From Pseudomonas paraeruginosa PA7 (lineage in GTDB: Bacteria; Pseudomonadota; Gammaproteobacteria; Pseudomonadales; Pseudomonadaceae), in assembly GCF_000017205.1 (NCBI RefSeq), contig NC_009656.1:3476001-3540000 (forward strand): DNA of 64,000 bases, given 5' to 3'. Made by a program: the position numbers and the translations under genes. Position 1 is the first letter of the stretch, and every line of letters begins with the position of its first letter. The notes below the pieces were generated by a model. It searched no databases, was not told the DNA's origin, and saw only the letters and a program-made list of their open reading frames with translations. Positions 8,131 to 19,386 of the stretch are shown piece after piece.

Positions 8131-10158
8131 ATGACCCAGCCCCGGAAGGCTTCCTCGCCGGCCACCCTGCTCAAGCGCAACGGACGTGAAGTCCCGTTCG
8201 ATCCCGGCAAGATCGAACGCGCCATCGCCGCCGCCGGCCAGGCGACCGGCGAACTGGACTCGCGGCAGGCGCAGGCGCTCGCCGAGCGCGTGGTGGAGCG
8301 CCTGCCGGAGCGCGCCTGCCTGGATATCGAACGGGTCCAGGACCTGGTCGAACGGGTGCTGATGGAGGCCGGCCACTATCCCACCGCACGCGCCTACGTG
8401 GTCTACCGCGAACGCCACGGCCGGCTGCGGCGCGAGCGCAGGAGCCTGGTGGACGTCGCCGCGTCGATGAACGAGTACCTCTCGCAGGAGGACTGGCGGG
8501 TACGCGCCAACGCCAACCAGGGCTACTCCCTCGGTGGCCTGATCCTCAACGTGTCGGGCAAGGTCACTGCCAACTACTGGCTCGACGAGGTCTACGACGC
8601 CGAGGTCGCCGCCGCCCACCGCGACGCCGACCTGCACATCCACGACCTCGACATGCTCGCCGGCTACTGCGCCGGCTGGTCGCTGCGCACCCTGCTGAAC
8701 GAAGGCCTGAACGGCGTGCCGGGGCGGGTCGAGGCCGGGCCGCCGAAGCACCTGGGCAGCGCCCTGGGGCAGATGGTCAATTTCCTCGGTACCCTGCAGA
8801 ACGAATGGGCCGGCGCCCAGGCCTTCAGCTCCTTCGACACCTACCTGGCGCCCTACGTACGCAAGGACCGCCTCGACTATCCCGGCGTGCGCCAGGCGCT
8901 CCAGGAGTTCATCTACAACCTCAACGTACCGTCGCGCTGGGGCACCCAGACGCCCTTCACCAACCTGACCTTCGACTGGGTCTGCCCGGAGGACCTGCGC
9001 GACCAGGTGCCGCGCATCGGCGGCGAGGAAATGCCCTTCGCCTATGGCGATTTGCAGGCCGAGATGGACCTGATCAACCGCGCCTACATCGAGGTGATGC
9101 AGGCCGGCGACGCCCACGGCCGGGTGTTCACCTTCCCGATCCCGACCTACAACATCACCCACGACTTCCCCTGGGACAGCGACAACGCCACGCGCCTGTT
9201 CGAGATGACCGCGCGCTATGGCCTGCCCTATTTCCAGAACTTCCTCAACTCGGACATGCAGCCCAACCAGGTGCGCTCCATGTGCTGTCGCCTGCAACTG
9301 GACGTGCGCGAGTTGCTCAAGCGCGGCAACGGCCTGTTCGGCTCGGCGGAGCAGACCGGCTCGCTGGGCGTGGTGACGCTCAACTGCGCGCGCCTGGGCT
9401 ATCGCCACCGTGGCGACGCCGCCGGCCTCTACCGCCAGCTCGACCACCTGCTCGAACTCGCCTTCGCCAGCCTGGAGCTGAAGCGCAAGGTGATCCAGCA
9501 GCACATGGACGCCGGCCTCTATCCCTACACCCGGCGCTACCTGGGTACCCTGCGCAACCATTTCTCCACCATCGGGGTGAACGGCCTGCACGAGATGCTG
9601 CGCAACTTCAGCGACGACCGCGAGGGACTGCACAGCGAAGCCGGGCGTGAGATGGCCCTGGCCCTGCTCGACCACGTGCGCGCCCGCCTGGTGGGTTTCC
9701 AGGAAGACAGCGGACACCTCTACAACCTGGAAGCCACCCCCGCCGAAGGCACCACCTACCGCTTCGCCCGCGAGGACCGCAAGCGCCATCCGGACATCCT
9801 CCAGGCCGGCACCGCGCAGGCCCCCTACTACACCAACTCCTCGCAACTGCCGGTGGGCTTCACCGACGATCCGTTCGAAGCCCTGGAACTGCAGGACGCC
9901 CTGCAATGCAAGTACACCGGCGGCACCGTGCTGCACCTGTACATGGCCGAGCGGATATCCTCGGCGGAGGCCTGCAAGACCCTGGTGCGCAACGCCCTCG
10001 GGCGCTTCCGCCTGCCCTACCTGACCGTCACCCCGACCTTCTCGATCTGCCCGCGGCACGGCTACCTGGCCGGCGAGCATGAGTTCTGCCCGAAGTGCGA
10101 CGAGGAACTGCTGCGCCGCGCGGGCGCCAGGAGTTGCTGCGGCGGCTGTGGCGGTTGA
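8131..10158 (+). CDS. nrdD: Anaerobic (class III) ribonucleoside-triphosphate reductase, catalytic chain without glycyl-radical tail
   Basis: This 675-residue protein makes dNTPs without oxygen. An ATP-cone domain (about residues 12-100) precedes the ten-stranded barrel. The finger-loop cysteine region is visible as RSMCCRL (Cys385/386). A zinc-ribbon follows: CPRHGY, CPKCDE and a terminal CCGGCGG. The protein stops after this ribbon, where E. coli NrdD continues into the glycyl-radical segment (RVCGYLG then FNAGKQ). That segment is instead encoded by the next ORF, 42 bases downstream. The start at 8131 is preceded by GGAGAA and lies just after the NrdR-like boxes; the frame is open further upstream but that region holds the regulatory sites. 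Confidence 0.93.
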   Translation: MTQPRKASSPATLLKRNGREVPFDPGKIERAIAAAGQATGELDSRQAQALAERVVERLPERACLDIERVQDLVERVLMEAGHYPTARAYVVYRERHGRLRRERRSLVDVAASMNEYLSQEDWRVRANANQGYSLGGLILNVSGKVTANYWLDEVYDAEVAAAHRDADLHIHDLDMLAGYCAGWSLRTLLNEGLNGVPGRVEAGPPKHLGSALGQMVNFLGTLQNEWAGAQAFSSFDTYLAPYVRKDRLDYPGVRQALQEFIYNLNVPSRWGTQTPFTNLTFDWVCPEDLRDQVPRIGGEEMPFAYGDLQAEMDLINRAYIEVMQAGDAHGRVFTFPIPTYNITHDFPWDSDNATRLFEMTARYGLPYFQNFLNSDMQPNQVRSMCCRLQLDVRELLKRGNGLFGSAEQTGSLGVVTLNCARLGYRHRGDAAGLYRQLDHLLELAFASLELKRKVIQQHMDAGLYPYTRRYLGTLRNHFSTIGVNGLHEMLRNFSDDREGLHSEAGREMALALLDHVRARLVGFQEDSGHLYNLEATPAEGTTYRFAREDRKRHPDILQAGTAQAPYYTNSSQLPVGFTDDPFEALELQDALQCKYTGGTVLHLYMAERISSAEACKTLVRNALGRFRLPYLTVTPTFSICPRHGYLAGEHEFCPKCDEELLRRAGARSCCGGCGG

Positions 10159-10200
10159 GCCGGCCCTTTTCCCTTCCATCCAACCGCAAGGAGTACACCG

Positions 10201-10347
10201 ATGAGCGTCAACCAGTTGCCCGAAAGCCAGCGCCAGCGCTGCGAAGTCTGGACCCGCGTGATGGGCTACCACCGTCCGGTAGCCGCGTTCAATGCCGGCA
10301 AGCAGTCCGAGCATCGCGAACGCCGCCATTTCCGCGAGACGCGATGA
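10201..10347 (+). CDS. Separate glycyl-radical peptide of class III ribonucleotide reductase (48 aa)
   Basis: This 48-codon ORF has a strong AAGGAG ribosome-binding site at 10187-10192. It encodes a peptide containing CEVWTRVMGYHRPV followed by FNAGKQSEH. This aligns with the C-terminal glycyl-radical segment of E. coli NrdD (RVCGYLG...FNAGKQEE), so the glycine at residue 22 is the expected radical site. The stop overlaps the nrdG start (ATGA). The gene therefore sits between the truncated catalytic chain and the activase, and presumably supplies the radical domain in trans. It is easily missed because of its size. Short radical spare parts are known for pyruvate formate-lyase (YfiD), which gives a precedent. 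Confidence 0.88.
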   Translation: MSVNQLPESQRQRCEVWTRVMGYHRPVAAFNAGKQSEHRERRHFRETR

Positions 10348-11042
10348 GCGCCACGCTCAGGGTCGGGGGCGTCGTGCCCCTGACCACCCTCGACTATCCC
10401 GGCCTGCTCGCCTGCGTGCTGTTCTGCCAGGGCTGCGCCTGGCGCTGCCGCTACTGCCACAACCCGGAACTGATCGCCTCCCGTGGCGCGCGGGAGATTC
10501 CCTGGGCAGGCCTGCTCGATTTCCTGCGCCGCCGCCAGGACCTGTTGCAGGCGGTGGTCTTCAGCGGCGGCGAAGCGACCCTGCAGGCGGCCCTCGGCGA
10601 CGCCATGCGCACGGTACGCGAACTGGGCTTCCGCGTCGGCCTGCACAGCGCCGGCATCAACCCGCGCGCGTTCGCCCGGGTACTGGCGCATACCGACTGG
10701 GTGGGCTTCGACGTCAAGGCGCTGGCCGAGGACGTCGCCGCCATTACCGGCGTGCGCGGCAGCGGCGCGGCCAACTGGCGCAGCCTGGAACGCCTGCTCG
10801 ATAGCGGCGTGGCCTACGAATGCCGGACCACGGTGCACTGGCGGTTGTTCGATAGCGAACGCCTCTGGCGCCTGGCGACGCGCCTGCGTGGGATGGGCGT
10901 GGAGCGCTTCGCCGTGCAACTGGCGCGCCCGGCCCGCCAGCTCGATCCGACGCTTCTCGCGGCGCCCGCGCCGCAGGGCGCCCCCCAGCTATGGCGAGAG
11001 CTGGAGGCACTGTTTCCCGCCTTCGAGCTGCGCGACGCCTGA
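10344..11042 (+). CDS. nrdG: Anaerobic ribonucleotide reductase activating enzyme (radical SAM)
   Basis: This 232-residue radical-SAM protein has the iron-sulfur motif CAWRCRYCHN at about residues 33-42, the CxxxCxxC pattern that binds the [4Fe-4S] cluster and S-adenosylmethionine. An FSGGEATLQ motif follows, binding the SAM amino group. It generates the glycyl radical on the reductase. The start overlaps the stop of the 48-residue glycyl-radical peptide, so production of activase and target is coupled. It resembles the NrdG/PflA subgroup that begins VGGVVPLTTLDYPG. Confidence 0.92.
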   Translation: MSATLRVGGVVPLTTLDYPGLLACVLFCQGCAWRCRYCHNPELIASRGAREIPWAGLLDFLRRRQDLLQAVVFSGGEATLQAALGDAMRTVRELGFRVGLHSAGINPRAFARVLAHTDWVGFDVKALAEDVAAITGVRGSGAANWRSLERLLDSGVAYECRTTVHWRLFDSERLWRLATRLRGMGVERFAVQLARPARQLDPTLLAAPAPQGAPQLWRELEALFPAFELRDA

Positions 11043-11513
11043 GCCGCCCCATCGGCGCCGCTCGGGCGCGCCATCCTGCTCCTCGGACCGGGCATCCAGC
11101 CCCGGCGATAGAGGCTCGCACAAGACCCATATCAATGCGCCGGATCGAGGACGTCAGCGGCCGCTCGCTGGACGGCACCACCGATGTGGCGACCCTGTGG
11201 TTCGCCTTGCAGGCGGCGCGGCTGTCGCCGAACGCGGGAGCGGCGTCCTGGCACAGTCCGCGAACCGAGGCGGTCGCCTGGACTGGCGGCGAAGCCCGTT
11301 ACCCGGAGCTTGCAGGACACCACCAACGCCAACCGGCGCGGCCCGTGTATGCCGCGCTACCGCGTCCGGCAGTCGCTCCACAGCGAGCGCCTTTGCGAAT
11401 GCATTAATCCCCCTTGCTAGCTAGCCACCCCGCCGCTGGAGCGACGCGGCCCGCGCTTCTAGGCTCGAACGGTATGACGCAAGCCCATCGACGCGGCGCA
11501 AAGGAGGCCTGCG
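11043..11513 (+). other. Intergenic stretch without a supported gene
   Basis: The 471 bases after nrdG hold no gene I can support. A 90-codon frame from 11135 to 11407 is open, but it has no ribosome-binding site and no recognisable domain. Near 11402-11425 the sequence becomes locally AT-rich (ATTAATCC, GCTAGCTAGC) and could hold a promoter for the small ORF at 11514 and the halovibrin homologue. Confidence 0.5.
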
Positions 11514-11693
11514 ATGCATAACGGAGTTCAAGTGGTATCCGCCCCGCTAACCACCCTGTTCGTGGTTGTCACCGCGGCCTTCGCCGCCTCTCTCGACCAC
11601 CGCCACCCGCCCGCCACGCCGTCTTCGGTCACGAGCGAACCCGGCATCGCCCACGACATCCGCCTGCTGCCCCGCGCCGCCGCTTTCCGCTGA
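11514..11693 (+). CDS. Small hydrophobic/exported peptide, unknown (59 aa)
   Basis: An ATG with an excellent ribosome-binding site (AAAGGAGGC, 11500-11508) opens a 59-codon frame. Residues 7-27 form one hydrophobic segment (VVSAPLTTLFVVVTAAFAASL) that looks like a signal peptide or membrane helix; the tail is Pro/Ser/His-rich. I do not recognise a family. It lies 135 bases upstream of the halovibrin homologue in the same direction and could be its partner or a leader. Support is the start signal and the helix only. Confidence 0.45.
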   Translation: MHNGVQVVSAPLTTLFVVVTAAFAASLDHRHPPATPSSVTSEPGIAHDIRLLPRAAAFR

Positions 11694-11828
11694 TCTGCGC
11701 TGCGCCGGCGGCCCGCCGCCGCATGCGTTTCCCGACCATCCCCCGCGATCCGCCCGTCGCACTCGCCCTATCGGGGCCAACCGGGTCGTCCCCGGCCCGT
11801 TCCTTCGAACCTGTGTGGAGTCCATCCC

Positions 11829-13055
11829 ATGAACGGAAGCAGATCCGCCTTTCTCTCTCTTCTCGCCGCCGGCGGCCTGGCGCTCACCCCGGCGGCCCAG
11901 GCCGACCAGGGCAACGACGTGGTCGCCCGCCTCAACCAGTTGTACAACGACACCCGCCAGGACTGCGGCGGACCGTCGAAGCCGGCGTTCCTCTGTTCCG
12001 GCGTGCTGTTCCGAGCCACCTGGCCGTCCACCGACTACATGTTCTACAGCGTCAGTCCGAAGAGCCAGAAAAGCGGTGGCGTCTCCGCCTCCTACCTGCG
12101 CAAGGACGCGAAATACCGCAAGCTCGCCTACGGGCTGAAGAGCGGTTTCATCTTCGACACCATCTTCGGCAACCCGAAGGATCACCAAGACTACGCGGTG
12201 CTCTGTTCCTTCCCCATCGACGCCGCCACCGACGATCGCGCCCAGCAGGGCTGCACCGACTCGCGGCGCACGCCGAACAGCGTCGAGAAGTTCTGCCAGG
12301 ACATCAACGTCGGCACCGCCGAGCAGTGGGCGGCGAACTACCGGCAGAATCGCGGCGACCATTCCCGGCAGTGCTCCTTCGATGTCCGCGACGAGCGCAA
12401 TGTCGCCGCCGGACCGGCGTTCTACCAGAGCCTCCGGGCAATGGCGCAGATCGCCGACGAATCCTTCACCACCCAGAACGAACTGCGCCTGGCCAAGTGG
12501 GAGGAGAACCCGCCGAAGTCGCCGTCGATCCTCGCCGCGTTCTACACCGAGGACGCCGGCCTGGAAGGCGCGCGCCTCAACCAGATCCAGTGGTACCAGT
12601 CGGTCCAGGCGTTCCTGCCGATCATCAACATGAGACTGCCGCAGACCCGCCAGCAGGAGGCGCAGTTCGCCTACGACAGCCGCAAGCAGGCGATCTACCC
12701 GATCAGCGCGAAGAACGCCTGCCAACGCTACGTGGAAAGCGCCACTTGGGTGGAACGCGACGATCCCGGCTTCAGGAAGAAAATCATGACCCTGGAGGTG
12801 ATCCCCACCGACTGCGGGCGCAGGATCCAGGACGACCAGACCAACAACTTCTTCAACGAACTGGTGGTCGACCACTACCTGGACAGCGCCTGGAAGGACA
12901 ACCCGGACAACCGCGACAGCAACATTGGCAGCATGCGCCGGCAACTGGTCTGTCACTTCAACATCGCCCGCGACAAACCGGAGTGGAACCTGGAACCGTC
13001 GCGGCCGTATACCTCCAACGAAGACTCGATCGCCAAGGGCTGCAACAACACCTGA
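11829..13055 (+). CDS. Halovibrin-like secreted protein
   Basis: This 408-residue protein has a Sec signal peptide (cleavage near AAQA-DQ, residue 25). Its mature part resembles halovibrin HvnA of Vibrio fischeri: RLNQLYNDTRQDCGG, CSGVLFRATWPS and a C-terminal NSNIG-like DNRDSNIGSMRRQLVCHF block. It contains several cysteines consistent with periplasmic or extracellular folding. Halovibrins are described as secreted NAD-consuming or ADP-ribosylating proteins; whether this one keeps that activity cannot be read from sequence. It stands alone on the plus strand, with no accessory gene that would define a secretion route. Confidence 0.72.
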   Translation: MNGSRSAFLSLLAAGGLALTPAAQADQGNDVVARLNQLYNDTRQDCGGPSKPAFLCSGVLFRATWPSTDYMFYSVSPKSQKSGGVSASYLRKDAKYRKLAYGLKSGFIFDTIFGNPKDHQDYAVLCSFPIDAATDDRAQQGCTDSRRTPNSVEKFCQDINVGTAEQWAANYRQNRGDHSRQCSFDVRDERNVAAGPAFYQSLRAMAQIADESFTTQNELRLAKWEENPPKSPSILAAFYTEDAGLEGARLNQIQWYQSVQAFLPIINMRLPQTRQQEAQFAYDSRKQAIYPISAKNACQRYVESATWVERDDPGFRKKIMTLEVIPTDCGRRIQDDQTNNFFNELVVDHYLDSAWKDNPDNRDSNIGSMRRQLVCHFNIARDKPEWNLEPSRPYTSNEDSIAKGCNNT

Positions 13056-13159
13056 GGCCATCCGGCGGGGGCGCCGCGGCGTCTCCGCCCGACATATGGC
13101 GCTTTGATATCACACATTTTACCATGCTTTCCTTTCCACGCCGCCCTGGGAACGAACGC

Positions 13160-13843
13160 ATGGCCTTCGACGCCGCCGACTATGTCCACCGCTACCACGC
13201 CAGCCTGGAATATGCTCCGGGCAATGAATACCCGCGCCTGAAAGCCTGGGAGTTCCTCTGGGAATACATCTGGGATTCCCGGCGTAGCTGGGACGACCTG
13301 GTCGCTCCCGAGCAGCTCGATACCACCGCGCTGCACCTGGGCTTCTACCTGGCCAACTGGGGCATGTTCCGTGGCTCGTCAGGCCTGTTGCAGAACAGCA
13401 ATCTGGACCTGATGAAGGCCCTGGCCCGGCAATTGTTCGGCGGCCCGGGGCCGGAGCTGTTCGAACTGTCGCTGGTGGACTTCGCCGCCAGCGCCCCACG
13501 CCTGGCGCGTAACCAGGAACTGCTGGAGACGGTGCTCGGCGCGATGGACACCCTCAGCAGCCGGGTCAGCTGGACCGACACCCTGAAAAGCAAGATCCTC
13601 CTCGGCGTCTGGGGCGAGTTCCCCGCCCTCGACCGCTACTACGTGGCCGCCTGTCGCGCGCTGTACCCGCGCCGCCCCCACCTGACCCGCGCCAGCGGCA
13701 AGACGCTGACCGCGCTGCACGGCCTGATCGGCGCGGAACGGCTGTCCTTCCCGCGCCTGGAAACCGCCCGCCAGGGACTGCTCTACCCCACCGGCCGCCT
13801 GGCCGACATGGCGTTCTTCCAGTATGGGTTGGAACACGCCTGA
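13160..13843 (+). CDS. Conserved hypothetical protein, 227 aa
   Basis: The frame is open and has the strong third-position GC bias of its neighbours. The protein is soluble, mostly helical and rich in Leu/Trp/Tyr in its first 80 residues (YVHRYHASLEYAPGNEYPRLKAWEFLWEYIWD). It has no signal peptide and no motif that I can name. A start 12 codons earlier (13124) is possible, but neither has a good ribosome-binding site; I chose 13160. A short AT-rich patch at 13090-13125 probably holds the promoter. It lies between the halovibrin homologue and femI, with no obvious functional link. Confidence 0.65.
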   Translation: MAFDAADYVHRYHASLEYAPGNEYPRLKAWEFLWEYIWDSRRSWDDLVAPEQLDTTALHLGFYLANWGMFRGSSGLLQNSNLDLMKALARQLFGGPGPELFELSLVDFAASAPRLARNQELLETVLGAMDTLSSRVSWTDTLKSKILLGVWGEFPALDRYYVAACRALYPRRPHLTRASGKTLTALHGLIGAERLSFPRLETARQGLLYPTGRLADMAFFQYGLEHA

Positions 13844-13920
13844 GTTTCCTCGCCACCTGCGCCGGCAGGCGCCGCCGCCGGTCCGGGGGACTTGTGGGCC
13901 GCCCCTGGCTGCAAGTAGCA

Positions 13921-13935
13921 TGAGACTCATTCTCA
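13921..13935 (+). promoter_or_regulatory. Fur box upstream of femI
   Basis: TGAGACTCATTCTCA is a perfect TGAGA/TCTCA inverted repeat around CTCAT. It matches the Fur core TGATAATCATTATCA at 12 of 15 positions. It lies 21 bases upstream of the femI ATG, as expected for iron repression of an ECF sigma/anti-sigma pair. Confidence 0.7.
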
Positions 13936-13955
13936 ATTACAACAGCGACTCCCCC

Positions 13956-14462
13956 ATGCCACCGGCCGACGCCTCCCTGCACGACGCTGTGAGCCATCTC
14001 TACCACAACCACCACGGCTGGCTGCAAGGCTGGTTGCGGCGGCGCCTGGGCTGCGCGGAAAACGCCGCCGACCTGGCCCAGGACACCTTCGCCCGCCTGC
14101 TCGCCTCGCGCCGGGTGCTGGAGGCGCGCGAGCCACGGGCCTACCTGACCACCGTCGCCAAGGGTCTGATGATCAACTGGTTCCAGCGCCAGTCGCTGGA
14201 ACGCGCCTATCTCGACGCCCTGGCCACGCTTCCCGAAGAACTGGCGCCGCCGCCGGAACAGCGTCTGATGGTGCTGGAGACCCTGCACGAGATCGACGCC
14301 CTGCTCGGCAGCCTGCCGGGCAAGGTGCGCCAGGCCTTTCTCCTGGCCCAGATCGAAGGCCTGAGGTACGAGGCCATCGCCGAACGCCTGGGAGTCTCCC
14401 TGGGCTCGGTGAAGCGCTACATGCAGCAGGCTTTCCGCCACTGCCTGGAGCTGATGGAGTGA
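13956..14462 (+). CDS. femI: ECF sigma factor for the mycobactin receptor locus
   Basis: This 168-residue FecI-type extracytoplasmic sigma factor has region 2 at about residues 10-75 (YHNHHGWLQGWLRRRLGC, DLAQDTFARLL) and region 4 at about 110-165 (GKVRQAFLLAQIEGLRYEAIAERLGVSLGSVKRYMQQAF), which is the DNA-binding helix-turn-helix. It is followed at a 4-base overlap by the FecR-like anti-sigma and then by a receptor with a signalling domain, the standard cell-surface signalling order. The start at 13956 was chosen over upstream codons because it follows the Fur box and gives the usual family length. Confidence 0.92.
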   Translation: MPPADASLHDAVSHLYHNHHGWLQGWLRRRLGCAENAADLAQDTFARLLASRRVLEAREPRAYLTTVAKGLMINWFQRQSLERAYLDALATLPEELAPPPEQRLMVLETLHEIDALLGSLPGKVRQAFLLAQIEGLRYEAIAERLGVSLGSVKRYMQQAFRHCLELME

Positions 14463-15409
14463 GTATCGCGCTCGACGGCAGGATTCCCTCGCATATCCTC
14501 GACGAAGCCGCCGACTGGCTGGTGCGCCTGCAGGACAGCGCCTGCAGCGACGCCACCCGCCAGGCCTGCGCCCGCTGGCGCCAGCTAAGCCCGCAACACG
14601 CCCACGCCTGGGAGCGCGCCGAACGCCTGCTGCAACGCCTCGGCAGCCTGCCGCCGGCGCTGGCCCTGCCGACCCTCGGTCGCGAACGCGGGCTCGACCG
14701 GCGGCGCGCGATCAAGCACCTCGCCCTGGTCCTCGGCGGCGCCTCGCTGGGGCTCGCCACCTGGCGGGCCGAACCCTTGCGCGACTGGCTGGCCGACCAG
14801 CGCACCGGCGTGGGCGAACAGCGCCGCCTGGATCTGCCCGACGGCAGCCTGCTGACCCTGAACACCGACAGCGCCGTGGACCTGGCCTTCGACGCCAGCC
14901 AGCGCCTGGTACGCCTGCAGCGCGGCGAGATCCTCGTCGACAGCCGCGCCGAACCGCGCCCCTTCCGCGTCGCCACCGCCGAGGCGCGGCTGGCTGCCGG
15001 CGCCGCGCGCTTCAATGTGCGCCAGGAGCACGCCGCCACCCGGATCGCGGTTCTCGCCGGACGGGTCGAACTGCTTCCGCTGTATGGGCGCGGGCACTGG
15101 CTGGAAGCCGGCGAATCGGTGCGCCTGGGCAACGATGGCGAAGCGCGCCCGTTGGCCCGCGACGATATGCCGGACGCCTGGACCCGCGGCATGCTGATGG
15201 CCGACCGGATGCCGCTGGCCGAGTTGCTCGGCGAACTCGGCCGTTACCGTCGCGGCGTCCTGCGCTGCGATCCGCAACTGGCCAGGCTGGCGGTGTCGGG
15301 CGCCTATCCGCTGCTGGATCTGCGGCGCACGCTGGGCATGCTGCAGGCCACCTACCCGCTGAAGGTGCGCGGGGTGACCGACTACTGGATCACCCTGGTG
15401 CCGGCGTGA
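14459..15409 (+). CDS. femR: FecR-like transmembrane anti-sigma regulator
   Basis: This 316-residue FecR-family sensor controls FemI. The cytoplasmic N-terminus has the conserved AADWLVRLQD and RWRQLSPQHAHAWERAERL motifs. One transmembrane helix lies near residues 83-100 (HLALVLGGASLGLATW). The periplasmic FecR domain begins at GEQRRLDLPDGSLLTLNTDSAVDL, and a STN-like C-terminal segment follows. It starts with GTG overlapping the femI stop, so the two are translated together. Iron loading of the receptor is expected to be relayed through this protein to release FemI. Confidence 0.92.
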   Translation: MSIALDGRIPSHILDEAADWLVRLQDSACSDATRQACARWRQLSPQHAHAWERAERLLQRLGSLPPALALPTLGRERGLDRRRAIKHLALVLGGASLGLATWRAEPLRDWLADQRTGVGEQRRLDLPDGSLLTLNTDSAVDLAFDASQRLVRLQRGEILVDSRAEPRPFRVATAEARLAAGAARFNVRQEHAATRIAVLAGRVELLPLYGRGHWLEAGESVRLGNDGEARPLARDDMPDAWTRGMLMADRMPLAELLGELGRYRRGVLRCDPQLARLAVSGAYPLLDLRRTLGMLQATYPLKVRGVTDYWITLVPA

Positions 15410-15516
15410 GCCCAGGGTGCGACCCGCGCGAAGAACCCTGCCGGAGGGCGCATAGCGCCAAGTCCGACATGTCCAGCGACAGGCCGCTCCCACGAAAGAA
15501 TCTTTCCACGACCTGA

Positions 15517-18009
<2,493 letters not shown>

Positions 18010-18049
18010 GTCCGCCCCGCCATGACCAGAAACCGCCGATGAGCCGCCA

Positions 18050-19201
18050 ATGACCGCGAAAACCCTGCGCACCTGGTACCTGGTGCACAAATGGACCAGC
18101 CTGATCTCCACGATCTTCCTGCTGATGCTCTGCCTCACCGGCTTGCCGCTGATCTTCCACGAGGAGATCGAGCACTACTTCGAGCCGCATCCGCAGCTCG
18201 AACCGCTCACCGCCGAGTCGCCGCGCATCGACTACGACGACGTGATCGCCCGCGCCCTGGCCGCCCGGCCGGGCGAGGTGGTGCGCTTCCTGGTATTCGA
18301 AAAGGACGACCCGCTGGGCCTGGTGATCACCGCGCCGACCCTGGTGCCGCCGCCGGAGAACGGCCACATGCAGCCGTTCGACGCGCGCACCGGAGAATTC
18401 TTCGACGCGCTGCCGCCGCCGGGCGGCTTCATGTACCTGATGCTGAAGCTGCACACCGACCTGTTCCTCGGCCTGCCCGGCTACCTGTTCCTCGGCCTGA
18501 TGGGCCTGCTGCTGGTGGCCTCGCTGGTGTCCGGGGTGGTGGTGTACACGCCGTTCATGCGCAAGCTGGACTTCGCCACGGTACGCGCCGAACGCAGCCG
18601 TCGCCTGAAGTGGCTGGACCTGCACAACCTGCTGGGCATCGTCACCCTGTCCTGGGTACTGGTGGTCGGCGTGACCGGGGTGATCAACACCCTGGCCCTG
18701 CCGATCCTGATGCTCTGGCAAGGCGGGCAGTTGGCGGAAATGACCGCGCCCTACAAGAACGCGCCGCCGCTGCAGCGCCTCGGCTCGCTCGACGCGGCCC
18801 TGGCCACGGCACGCCGGGCGGCGCCGGACATGGAGGTCAGCTTCGTCGGCTTCCCCGGTACCCAGTTCAGCAGCCAGCATCACTATGCGGTGTTCATGCG
18901 CGGCAACACGCCGCTCACCGAGCGCCTGCTGAAGCCGGCTCTGATCGACGCGCAGACCGGCGAACTCACCGACATGCGCGAGATGCCGCTGTACGTGAAG
19001 ACGCTCCTGCTGTCGCAGCCGCTGCACTTCGGCGACTACGGCGGCATGCCGCTGAAGATCGTCTGGGCGCTGCTCGATCTCGTCAGCATCGTCATCCTCG
19101 CCAGCGGTCTCTACCTCTGGTTCGGCCGACGCAAGACGCCATTGGAGAAGCGCCTGGCGGAACTGCCGGACGGCAGCCTGGCGACGGAGGGCAAGGCATG
19201 A
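18050..19201 (+). CDS. PepSY-domain transmembrane protein (siderophore/iron-reductase type)
   Basis: This 383-residue inner-membrane protein has four hydrophobic helices: near residues 13-37, 138-165, 195-220 and 335-360. PepSY-like periplasmic domains lie between the helices. Histidines HKW (residue 10) and HLHTD/LHNLL around the helices are typical of the PepSY_TM family. Members such as FpvG help release iron from ferric siderophores in the periplasm, as known for pyoverdine. It begins 40 bases after femA and overlaps the next small gene, so it probably serves iron release from the FemA ligand; that link is inference. Confidence 0.85.
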   Translation: MTAKTLRTWYLVHKWTSLISTIFLLMLCLTGLPLIFHEEIEHYFEPHPQLEPLTAESPRIDYDDVIARALAARPGEVVRFLVFEKDDPLGLVITAPTLVPPPENGHMQPFDARTGEFFDALPPPGGFMYLMLKLHTDLFLGLPGYLFLGLMGLLLVASLVSGVVVYTPFMRKLDFATVRAERSRRLKWLDLHNLLGIVTLSWVLVVGVTGVINTLALPILMLWQGGQLAEMTAPYKNAPPLQRLGSLDAALATARRAAPDMEVSFVGFPGTQFSSQHHYAVFMRGNTPLTERLLKPALIDAQTGELTDMREMPLYVKTLLLSQPLHFGDYGGMPLKIVWALLDLVSIVILASGLYLWFGRRKTPLEKRLAELPDGSLATEGKA

Positions 19202-19386
19202 GGCGCGGTCTCTGGATGATCTTCCGCTGGCCCCTGCTGCTGGCCCTGCTCGGCCTCTTCGGGCTGCTCTCGGCGCTGCTCGGCGACGGTCTCTGCGACC
19301 TGCTCTCCTGGCTCGCCCTGGGCACTCCGCTGGTGCTGATCGGCTGGGTCTGGCTGCGCCTGCCGCGAACCCGAAGGAACCCCTGA
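19198..19386 (+). CDS. Small inner-membrane protein (62 aa)
   Basis: The ATG overlaps the stop of the PepSY gene and the MFS gene begins directly after its stop, so it is embedded in the operon. The peptide consists of two hydrophobic helices (about residues 8-30 and 35-55) with a basic tail RLPRTRRNP. Small proteins of this kind often accompany PepSY_TM iron reductases. No enzymatic motif is visible. Confidence 0.7.
   Translation: MRRGLWMIFRWPLLLALLGLFGLLSALLGDGLCDLLSWLALGTPLVLIGWVWLRLPRTRRNP

Noticed and set aside
8110..10329. Long minus-strand frame (about 739 codons) antisense to nrdD
   Set aside because: It mirrors nrdD in the complementary frame, a common artefact in GC-rich DNA with strong third-position bias. 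The nrdD protein has clear family motifs; the antisense product has none.
11135..11407. 90-codon frame between nrdG and the small ORF
   Set aside because: There is no ribosome-binding site, the composition is arginine/proline-rich and I recognise no homology. A gene remnant cannot be excluded.
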